60,000 bases of DNA. Origin: Hydractinia symbiolongicarpus (Eukaryota; Cnidaria; Hydrozoa; Anthoathecata; Hydractiniidae). The stretch is from positions 11,261,501 through 11,321,500 of the forward strand of contig NC_079881.1 of the NCBI RefSeq assembly GCF_029227915.1. The letters are read 5' to 3'. The stretch's first letter is position 1. Each line of letters starts with the position of its first letter. Of the stretch, positions 12,310 to 21,872 are shown in pieces. The position numbers were made by a program, and so were the translations under genes. The notes beneath the pieces were generated by a model. The model had not been told where the DNA came from. It made no database searches and saw only the letters and a program-made list of their open reading frames with translations.

Positions 12310-12474
12310 TGTCTAGTGGTCGAGTCTCGGATGGCTTGTCGAGTGGTCGAATGATTTCTCGAGTCGTCGAATCTTGAATAGCTTGTTGACTCGTCGGGTG
12401 GTTTGACGACTCCACAAGCCATACAACGACTCGACACACCATTCGACAACTTGACAAACCATTCGACGATTTGA
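12310..12474. repeat. Palindromic array of degenerate 20-bp units
   Basis: The left half (about 12310-12402) consists of units resembling GTCGAGTGGTCGAATGATTT. The right half (about 12403-12474) carries the same unit in reverse complement (ACAAACCATTCGACGA and relatives), so the block is a large imperfect hairpin with almost no spacer, near 12402. It is clearly richer in GC and CpG than its surroundings. The overlapping minus-strand ORFs are by-products of the repeat. Confidence 0.75.
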
Positions 12475-13288
12475 GGCAATGACTGTCATCCAACAAATTT
12501 TGTTGAATTGCGACAAAAGGTCTACATCGACCCGACGACTTGTAGAAATGCAAAATTTTCCTATAGCTAGCTAACAGCGACGTCTAAATTTTTAAATTTT
12601 ACTTTGAAAACGTTTAGCTAGTTATTAAAGCTAAATGTACATAAAATATCATATTAAAATACACAAAGCAGATATCGACAGGTTTACAGTAGCGTTTTTT
12701 ATCAATTAGTACAAGATAAGTACATTAAAAACATTTTTGTGCGAACATGTACTTTTTAAAAGTTAAGACAGGCTGGGGTGTTGTTTTTCTTGTTTTATCA
12801 ATCTACTTTTTAATGCCTCGTTTTTCTGTATACATGTACAGCGAAGCGTTAACACCAAGTCAGTGATATTTCATTAAAGCTTACACTGAATACAGTACTA
12901 CAAGGTAACACAAAAAGGTTTTTCATAAAGCTTTATGTTAAAATTTTTGTTTACAGATCTAATCAACCACGGCTTCATGAAAAAGTGCTGACTAAGAAAA
13001 AAAAATCATCATAATTATGTGAAAATGTGAAAGCCAATCATACTTCAAAATACGGTCAACGATACAAGCATATTTTTTCGCCGTCTTCTTTCATATCAAG
13101 AAGGCAAAAACCAACCTGGGGACGAGGATAGGAGTAAATATTTTTTTGGCACGATAAATGAGCGAATGTGAGGTCTCTACAACATTTACAGAATTTAAAA
13201 CACATTACCGGATAGTTATAAATCCACGTCTCGTGCGTTCATACTTAACCAGTGTTCTAGACCACTCTGTAAATAGACATTACACTGT

Positions 13289-14425
13289 TTACACATTATC
13301 ACGTTGTTTAGTTCCGTTTGCTTCACAAACAGCCTGCGAACTGCTTTTCGATGTCAACTCAATCACAACATTGGATTCTTTAACAACACGTGTTAACAGT
13401 TTTTTCATTAACTCTTTCAGCGGTCTGTTGTGGCAGGAATACAGAATAGCGTTCGCTGTCGAATTTATAAACATCAGAAAAAAGGCTGCGAAAAACCAAA
13501 TGGTGTTCTCACTTGATTTATTCTTGCATTCACCCTGTATAGCTAAACGCAAAGAACGAATAAAGGAGACACCAAAATATGGTGGGTAGGTAAGACAACA
13601 ACATAATAAAATCGCTGCCACAGTTCTTGTCATTGCTGCGTCGTATTGCGGTCTTGATTTCTTTGCAGCGAGCGATATTTTTGATTTACTTAATAATTTC
13701 TTTTGGGAGAGCTTGTCATTCGCTTGTGTTGTTACTGGCAAATCCTCATTCAAACATGAGGTAATGTTATTCAGTGAACTTCTGCTTTTCTGAAAACTAC
13801 GTAATGAACTTATTCTATGCCGAACGTTTCTCCATGCCAACAAATAAAATATCAATATCCCTCCAGCAGCCAATCCATTTATCGATATCACTACCATGTT
13901 GTAATAACAAAAGTATCCCAATTCGGATGTGACAATACATCCCACTGCTATAGCAATCGAAAACACAAGTGCTGTTAACAACAACATGTTGACTCGCTTA
14001 ATGGTCATCAAATGCACGTACGTTAGTGATTTTCTCAACCTTAAAAATCGGTCAACGGAGACTAAAAAAATGACCAACCCAGAAAGATTTAGCAACACAT
14101 AAGCCACAAAAGTTAGATACCATGACACCAAACAGCTTGTCCTTCCTTCCTCTTTTGAAATAAATAAATAAATTAAAACGGGTTGAACAAATAATCCAAT
14201 ACAAAAATCCGAAACGGATAACACGAGAATAAACCGGGCGAACATGTGACTATGTTGCTTAGTTTTGAACAATCCATATATCAAGAATCCATTCAGAGAT
14301 AGTGCTAACGGTGTAAGGATCGCGTAACATAGAGCCAGGATCAACCTTTGATTTGATGTAATGCTTTGACGACTTGGAAATGGACTGTGACATCCAGATT
14401 GATTAGACCAAATTTCATTGAACAT
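13289..14425 (-). CDS. Class A (rhodopsin-like) orphan GPCR, single exon
   Basis: 378-residue frame. Extracellular N-terminus with an N-glycosylation site (NQS, residue 8). TM1 contains the conserved Asn (N45), TM2 the conserved Asp in LSVSD (D73), TM3 begins at C98 and ends VDRF (D125-R126, a D/ERY variant). ECL2 has a partner Cys (C173) for the usual disulfide. The third intracellular loop is long, Ser/Lys-rich (about residues 200-265). TM6 has a PP pair (about 281-282) but no CWxP. TM7 ends NAILY (325-329) in place of NPxxY. The tail has a basic helix-8-like segment. It is not closely related to the two GPCRs at 513 and 7609. The ligand cannot be read from sequence; an amine- or peptide-like receptor is possible but unproven. 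Confidence 0.88.
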   Translation of the reverse strand: MFNEIWSNQSGCHSPFPSRQSITSNQRLILALCYAILTPLALSLNGFLIYGLFKTKQHSHMFARFILVLSVSDFCIGLFVQPVLIYLFISKEEGRTSCLVSWYLTFVAYVLLNLSGLVIFLVSVDRFLRLRKSLTYVHLMTIKRVNMLLLTALVFSIAIAVGCIVTSELGYFCYYNMVVISINGLAAGGILIFYLLAWRNVRHRISSLRSFQKSRSSLNNITSCLNEDLPVTTQANDKLSQKKLLSKSKISLAAKKSRPQYDAAMTRTVAAILLCCCLTYPPYFGVSFIRSLRLAIQGECKNKSSENTIWFFAAFFLMFINSTANAILYSCHNRPLKELMKKLLTRVVKESNVVIELTSKSSSQAVCEANGTKQRDNV

Positions 14426-15225
14426 TGTTTTGTTTAGATCTAAGAATATACAGTAAGAAAAAAGATAAACAGAGCATCAAAAAGTATTGATATCAGTCTT
14501 TAAATCTTCTTCTGTGCTGAAGGATTGAAAAAGGCATGTTAGAACTTAGTTCTAGAAACCATGGTAGACAATTATGAAGGATTAAAATGGTTTCTACCTA
14601 GCTGTACATCTGTTATAGCTAAGAATATCTCTAGGAAAACTAACTTAAACATTAACTTAAAAACAAACCTTGCGCTTGTTTTATAGTTTCTTATCTAGCT
14701 GTCTTTACAAAGCTTATTAACATAACTCTTTCATGACAGAATTATATTATTTAGCAAGTTATTTTAATAAAGGCTTCTCTGTTATTTAAAGAAACATTAA
14801 AATACCTGAAACAGTGCCTCTTTCACACACAGACTTTCAGATAGAAATATACATATACACAAACAAGAATGAAACAGAAGCTAACAGAAGGAAACTGTGA
14901 GCTATTGAAGAACGTCTTCTTAAAAACTTTGACACAAAATAATAATTCTTTTTAGTTTTATGTCCCTCTGTTATTGACAGGTTTCCGCTTCCTTTTAAGC
15001 TTACGAAATATAGCATCTATTTATACAAAACCGCACTTCCATGACACGACATTTTTCCTGCCAGGTGCAAACCACAATTTTCTTGTATGGGACAATAGGA
15101 GAACTGTCAGTAAGAGATTTTATTTATACAATCAAACAAATGCATTGTCTAGACGAAAATTTGAAACTTAACCTTATTTATAACTCCTCCTCTTAAACTA
15201 TGACAATTCGAAGGGACACCTTAAA

Positions 15226-15291
15226 ACCATGCCGAGGGTCTTTACGTTTTACATTTTTACCATGCCGAGGGTCTTTACGTTTTACATTTTT
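15226..15291. repeat. 33-bp direct tandem duplication (2 copies)
   Basis: A 33-bp word beginning ACCATGCCGAGGGTC occurs at 15226 and again at 15259 with no difference seen. Length divisible by three explains the repeated peptide in the small plus-strand ORF there, which I do not regard as a gene. Confidence 0.9.
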
Positions 15292-16514
15292 ACGAATATT
15301 TAAGTTTCCGGTTTATTTTTCCTGTGACTTTTTAATCGATACGAATCTATGCTGTAGTGTCAAAAACTTTGAGTACAGTTTAGCAAATTTAAAAGTGTTA
15401 GAAGTTCAAACATTCTGTACTCAATAGCCCTAACGATGGAGGGGCTTCCGTAGTCACCTAATACGAAAAGAAGCTCATAAATTTACAACCTCGCCCCTCC
15501 AACTGAGAACCTCTGAAATCGTTCTTACATAAAGATAAGACATCACCGAATATATGGTATGACAGCCTTGTATATAAGCTGTACTTATGCAACTGTTAAA
15601 AAAATTGCAAGTTGAAGAGTCGTTTTAAGCTCACAGTTATTGCTGTTAAGTGGACATTTACAGAAAGCTTAGCCGAGTAAACAATTCAAATATAACTTCA
15701 TGAATTCACAGAAAGATAAAATGCAAAGGATATAATTTCGCTAATTAAAAGTAATTAGATCTTATTTGCATTCCTTGTTTTAATGAAATCACACTTGAGT
15801 TTTTGTTTGTTATTTCAAATACTTATTAAAATAAGGATTTATTTTTCATAAATAGTCATCGCTTTGCCAAGCTTATGAATTAGATCGAAGTATATTTTAG
15901 AAGATTTCTTAACAACACTACAAATTCAGTTTTGGATTTAGTGTAAATAATCATCTTCTCAAATTCTTTTTGAAAACTGAGACAAAATTTAAAAAACATT
16001 TTGCTGTACTATATCACTGTTTTCCTACACTTTGGGTCTGTCATTTTGTTTCATCTGTCAATGTCATACTTCTTTTTAATTTCTATGTGAAAATATTTCG
16101 CCCTTGTATGCTTTGACGCCAAAAAAGTATTTATAAATATAGCTTGATGCGAGATTGAGGAACTTTAAAAATAAAAGGACAGATGCAAGTTTTTTTTCTA
16201 TAAGAAACTTTGTTAGTAATAAACTTCGTGATTGGAAAGAACTGTTTATTGTCAAATATAAGTGTGCAAGAAAGGGAGAAAGAGTTCTCGTGGTTGATGA
16301 CTGATAATGTTTTAGTCAGATCTATAAACATAAAATAAAGATAATATAAAACATAAAATAAAAAACTTAAAAACAATAATTTGACAGGGGTTTAAAGACA
16401 CCCTACTTCGAATGACAAACCTGTTTTCCCAATTGAAATTTAAATGAGAAACCTATTACAAAACTTCTAGAATAGAAATTAAGGTAAAAGTTTAAGGACA
16501 GCAAACCATAACAA

Positions 16515-16600
16515 GCAATAACAACAACACTAAAAGCAGAGACAACAACAACAACAATAACAACAACATCAACAATAACAAAAACAAAAACAACAACAAT
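16515..16600. repeat. CAA/AAC-rich simple repeat
   Basis: Imperfect run of ACAACAACAATAAC-type triplets on the plus strand. Low-complexity, non-coding. Confidence 0.8.
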
Positions 16601-18325
16601 ATTGTACCAACAATGACCAATCGCAATCTAGATTCAATGTATTAAAAAAAAATTTAAAGTTGTTACAAAACATATCTCTCTAACCTGAACTTTAAGGAGC
16701 CAGCAAGTCGGAAAGCAACACGAAAACATTATAGGAAGTTATAGATTAATCTCTTTGATGGATCATGTTATCAAACGGACAGCGCTCTAGTGCCAGGGCT
16801 CTCCAACGTACTAAATCACTTCACCGTCGATGTTTTTAAGCTTTTAAAGTTAAATTCAATTTTGTGATTTGTTTTCGCTGTCGGATTTTTTTAACCAACC
16901 TCGTTCCCAGATATATAAATTCTGAAAAACATTTGGTGTATATGTTTTTTTCAGTACCACTCTCAAGAGGTATGAAAACAAACCCAGTGGCTATATTTTG
17001 ATTGCTTAACAAATTTGATATCTGTATTTTGATTTCGTTCAGAAACACTTTCAAGTGGGCTGGAAACAAGTTTAAGGCTTACATTTTTGAAATTTTTTTC
17101 GATATTTTTCTTCTCGGTAACCACAAAGACAAACAATACATACGCAATGAACATAGAGACTCACATGTTGCAGACTATTTAAATAGCGTCCGGTACCGTC
17201 ATCGAGTCATCTACTGTCATTACCGCTTTAGTTGACATATATGTGTCCTAAATAAAAAAAGAATAGATTAAAGAGAATCAATTAAATAAAAGGATTTAAG
17301 AATTTAAAATTGCACGTGTTGTATTTTCAGGAAACATCACAAGAAAAATATTATTAGTATGTTACTTTTATGAAGGCAAAATAACATACCTCATTAGTTG
17401 CGTTTTGTGTGTTCAATGGGACGTTATATCCGTGTTGATCAATAATCTTGAAAGTGATTATAGGCCAAAACAATGATTAAGAAGTGCCCACCATGGTCGA
17501 AGCTCACCTAGAAATTTTTTGGAATTTAAGACCTTAGGTTGGCTAAAACGCTTTTCAAATTCTCAGTTCTAAAAATAGTGATTTCAAAGCTGTCTAAGCT
17601 ATTTCTAAACTAAGTAGGGAGTGGGAGGGGTGGTACGCTATCATCGGCCCTGTTTGTGGATAATTCTTTCGAATGGACGCACCAACATTATAAACAATGC
17701 AATATCTAAAAAAGCCCTGAGAGCTTCTAAACTCCTTGTTGCTCCACCCCTCATCTTTTGAACAGGAGACTCCTAATTTTAAACGAAGTTCGTATTACCT
17801 TAAGAAGTGTGTTCATTCGTTTAAGTAACATTTAATAACAAAAATTTAAATAAAAATAGCTACTTGCGGCTTTCCCAGCCAGTTTCAATTTATAGTCAGT
17901 TTAGCCGTTTGATTTACTATTGTTTGCTGGTTGGAATATTTGTGTATGCGAAAATTAACTACAAAAGCAACAAAAACTTGAAATTTTACTATCGATTCCT
18001 AAACAAGGTACTAGTGGACTCAGTGAAATAAAATTCGTACTTCCTGTCTTATAGAACCTTGACGTTGGAAGTTTTATGTTACTTAAAATAATTGAATTTA
18101 CCTGCATAACCGTATTTGTGGCAAAAGTTAGTGTAGTTTCAATGAAACAAGTTCAAAGTTTGGACGTTTACTTTTCAATATTACGCTTTATGTGAAGTTG
18201 ACACCAAAAATATTTATCCAACAATGTTTTCTACGTGATTTTGTTTTACTTAGGATGCGAGAAATTTACGTTAATTAACATCTGTACGTTTACGCACGTG
18301 CGAACTTTAGACAATATGCAACCTA

Positions 18326-18381
18326 GTCCTCAGGGCTTATTAGGTATTTATATTAGCCTTCCAATGATAAGTCCTGAGGAC
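18326..18381. other. Imperfect inverted repeat (hairpin-forming)
   Basis: GTCCTCAGGGCTTAT (18326-18340) pairs with ATAAGTCCTGAGGAC (18367-18381) at 14 of 15 positions around a 26-base loop. It could be a transposon relic or a structured RNA; nothing else supports either. Confidence 0.4.
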
Positions 18382-19017
18382 AATATGGCTACTTTCTTTA
18401 GCTATAAACAATGTCTTACAGGCGGATAATCATTTCATTGTTTGCTCGCAGATCAGGCATCCATCCTAAATAGCTTAGTTTGTTAAATAATCATACGGTG
18501 TCGGATAAAAACAGTAGGTCTGAAGAAAGGTCTGAAAACAAGGTGTATAATATAAGGACATCTACAAATTTGTAACACCACAGGACTAGGCATGTTACGA
18601 AGCGGTATAAAATGAAAGGGAGTTGATATTCTTTTTAAAATTTTCCGTTTTCTTCCCCTTTAAAAAAAAGACATCTCTTTTCGCGATTGGAAAAAGAAAC
18701 TCCGAGATATAAAACTCTTGTTGTTTATGGAGCTTGTGGTTTATCAATGCACAACAATATGGCGCATGTACGTATCATTATGTAAATATTTACTTTGCTA
18801 TTTTTAGATTGTTTACATTTCTGTGGACAAATTATTGGACGGGTTTATTTAAAACATCACTTTCGTCATCTTTGTTTAACATTGTAAACAAAGGTTGAAA
18901 AGCTATATCGTGCTTCAAATCTTGCCATGTTAAAAAGCTAGTAATTAAGTTGATTTTAAGCGATTGTATTGTTTTTACCAGGACTATATTAGCAGTATCT
19001 GATGGCTTCTAAGCTAA

Positions 19018-19125
19018 TACCAACCTCGCTCCAACCTTTCTCCTTTAGACAATCTCGACAATACTACTTCTTCTCGTTATCCGAGATTGTAGGAAGGAAA
19101 AAAAGGGCCCTGGGACGAGATTGAG
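19018..19125. mobile_element. Possible MITE with CCAACCTCG / CGAGATTG ends
   Basis: CCAACCTCGCTCC at about 19020 is the approximate inverse of GGGACGAGATTGAG ending near 19125. Related words (CTGGGAACGAAG near 11956, CTGGGGACGAGG near 13114, CAACCTCGTTCCCAG near 16896) occur elsewhere in the window, which suggests ends of one dispersed family. Element limits are approximate. Confidence 0.35.
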
Positions 19126-21461
19126 CCTATATCTATTAACATTTTCGCAAATGCTGGAATGCCTTGTAGGCCTAATCTGAAAACGAGGCTGCAGTCTGAC
19201 CTAAAATTTTATAATGGTTCTGTGCTCTTCCAATTAGGATATTCAAATTGAATGTTAAATTATCATGACAAAAATGAAGTTTTTTGAGCAATATAATATT
19301 TTGGTAGGATTTTATTTAGATTTGAAGAAAATAATTATTTTGAAAACGAGGCTATTCTTAGGAAGCCCGGCTATATGAAGGGTTTGACCGTAACTTTCAG
19401 CTCGCAATTGAGGCACTTAACGAACAGAAATATTTACGAAATTAGGTTATTTGTTTAACCTTTTGCTAAAGAACTTTAGGGATAAGAATCATTTTTAGTA
19501 TCGACCTCTTAAATTGAGTTTGGCATAATTAGGAAATTCGGGAAAGGTCTATTTGTGTGCAAAAATATGTGGCTAAACGTTGGACGAATTTAGTCTTGAT
19601 GCCTAATTTTGGTTTAGTTTTGAAAGCTCTGGGAGCGACGCAGATATTATGCGAGAAATACAGGTTTTTAATATAGGTGTTTAAAACGATACATATTGCA
19701 GTCAGCGGGCTAGCTGCTTTTACATCACACAACAAAACCTGGAGACAAGGATGATAAAACTGATAACGGTAAATGTTCGTGAAAACTCGAAACTTGGCAC
19801 TGTTTTACAGCCTGCTGTTCTATGACGTCAATAAAACTGTTTATATTTGGCGAAGTCTAGAAATAAGACACCCTCACAACTATTATCGAGTTGTAAACAT
19901 TTTTACTGTAATTCTTCTTTATTTTGACGGAGGCTAGGAAAATATTTATAATAGAGGTCATCTGAAAATACCATAAAGCTGTAAATGTCGTGAATGTTTT
20001 AAAAACATAGGGAGAAGTCCTTTTATCCATCAGTAACGTAACACAGGCTACCATTGTTATTATAACACAGTATGTCGACCATGTTAAAATGCATAGACTT
20101 AGCGTTCAGTAATTTATAAATGACTTATTACTCTGACTGCTACTATGAATTATCGTGGGCCAAATAACACCACAGAATCCGCCCATTTAATCCAATTATT
20201 TAACGACCCCTATAGTCCAGACCGAGCGACCACCTGAGACAAAGTTTTGATTGGTAGTCTAGTTGCAAACTTCTCAGATTAATTAATTTGCCTTGTATTA
20301 CTTTGCAGACCAGAATGTACAAGTGCAATTTTTTAGGACACTCTGGTAAAAAAACGACTTGTACCACCGGCATGAAGAGAGGTTTAAATTTTATTGTTTC
20401 ATTATGGTAAGTCAAATGTTAGCCTAAATGGACTTTTTTGTCAACATCAGCATAATTGTGCAAAATTTTAAAAAGTAATCATTTAGTAGAGTTTAAAAGG
20501 GGCTTTTTAAAATGGATTTCTGGTTTCTCAGGCTCCAATCCGGTACTCTAAGTTATATTTCACAGAATGCCACTAAAACAAATTAGACTACGGATAATAT
20601 TAATTTACAATACAAATAAACCCCATATATATACAGATAAATTTACATGAAAAAGCGTAGCTTTTTAGAAAAGCTGAGTCAGCACCCAATATACATAATG
20701 TCATATAAAAGATGATAAAAAATGAAAGAGCATAAATAAAAAAAATCGTCAATTTTTAATTTTCAAAAAATTTAAAAGTTTTTAATTTCGCGAATTGTTC
20801 GGGCATAACGACGCAGAAGAAAAGTAAATTTATTGGAATAAAAAAATATTCAAATTCCGCAGCACAAAAGGGATATCTTGAAAAACTGTATAGAATAACG
20901 GTAGTCAATTTAGCGATTAACAGTATATTGAAAATAATCAATATTCTCAGTTAAGTTATGTTATAACAGCAAATGATTTACTGAAAAAAATTTAATCAAG
21001 ATTTCCAGAAGTTATGTAAAATGCCGAAACTTGACGAGTCTTCAACTTCGGACATTATCAAAATAGAATCTACAAAATTTGCGAAATTCAAGATTTATCT
21101 TTCACTGGCTGCGAAAATTATGATACCCAGAGGGCGGAACGCCTGAAACGCAGCACTGTGCACACGAAGTGAAAGAGGTGGCTACCGGAAAGTGGGTTGA
21201 CTTTTGCTTGCAAACGTATACTGTTGATAAGCAACATGACATCAAAGTTTTTTTACCTCTTTATTTTAAGGAAAAAAAATCGCATTAAGTCAGCTAATAA
21301 ACAATTACAATAAGTAAACTCACAAAATTCGAAATTTACAGTCAGTCATTGAAGTCTTCGTTTTTTGGAATAAAATAAATAAATTTAAATAAAATTCATA
21401 ATACAAAAAAAAGCTTTTATAAAAATCGTCAAAAATATTTAAAAAAAGAATAAAAACAATG

Positions 21462-21467
21462 TTTATT
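21462..21467 (-). promoter_or_regulatory. Candidate polyadenylation signal AATAAA for the polycystin-1-like gene
   Basis: AATAAA on the minus strand about 120 bases after the TGA stop at 21588-21590. Plausible 3' UTR signal; no transcript evidence. Confidence 0.4.
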
Positions 21468-21587
21468 ATATGTAAAAAAAAATTCAAAATGCAGGCCAAG
21501 TGACGCAACACACGAACAAGAACCTTAACAATAATAACAATAAAAACGAACACAAATAAAAATAACATTAAATTTCATAGAAAATAC

Positions 21588-21872
21588 TCAGTATTTATTT
21601 AACTTTTCAATCTTCACTTTAGATTTTGCGACTCTCAACTTTCTATCCAGCTCGCTCAATACATGCACCTCCCACTCCTCGTGAACTACCATCTGATCAA
21701 GTCCTGCCAAAACAGTCATCAAATTTGAATTTAAATCGAACAGAGGAACTGGTAAAGGTGGCAAGTCATCGTGTTGCGGCGCTGTTTCTTTGTCGATAAC
21801 AGTTTCGACAATTTGTTCGCCACCATCGTCAGGTGTTTCCAAATTTTCGAAACGTACTCGACGTTGTTGTTT
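21588..21872 (-). CDS. Polycystin-1-like exon 22: C-terminal cytosolic tail, stop codon
   Basis: Begins after TCTGTTTAG in phase 0 with KQQRRVRFENLE and ends at TGA (21590-21588). An acidic, Pro-containing linker is followed by a helix with heptad-like hydrophobics (LMTVLAGLDQMVV, then VLSELDRKLRVAKSKV), matching the position of the coiled coil by which polycystin-1 tails bind polycystin-2. The coiled-coil role is inferred from position. Confidence 0.85.
   Translation of the reverse strand, partial: KQQRRVRFENLETPDDGGEQIVETVIDKETAPQHDDLPPLPVPLFDLNSNLMTVLAGLDQMVVHEEWEVHVLSELDRKLRVAKSKVKIEKLNKY

Larger units (their letters stand above)
8900..13157. other. Intergenic region with small repeat elements
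   Basis: About 4.2 kb between the second and third GPCRs. No coding exon recognised. It contains the short inverted-repeat element at 9044-9206, a CTGGGAACGAAG motif near 11956, and the palindromic 20-bp-unit array at 12310-12474, described separately. Otherwise unremarkable AT-rich DNA. Confidence 0.5.
14426..21450. other. Intergenic region, no gene recognised
   Basis: About 7 kb between the third GPCR and the 3' end of the polycystin-1-like gene. Short ORFs (for example near 16.1, 17.0, 18.2 and 20.2 kb) lack domains or supporting splice context and I do not call them. The region holds a 33-bp duplication, a CAA-rich tract, an inverted pair of CCAACCTCG-type motifs near 19.0-19.1 kb and a hairpin at 18326-18381. 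Confidence 0.5.

Noticed and set aside
12245-12553. Three overlapping minus-strand ORFs
   Set aside because: They run through the palindromic 20-bp repeat array and owe their openness to it.
13158-13589. 143-residue plus-strand ORF
   Set aside because: Antisense shadow of the GPCR at 13289-14425.
16836-17235. Cluster of small ORFs on both strands
   Set aside because: No domain, no splice context, and part overlaps a dispersed repeat motif (CAACCTCGTTCCCAG).
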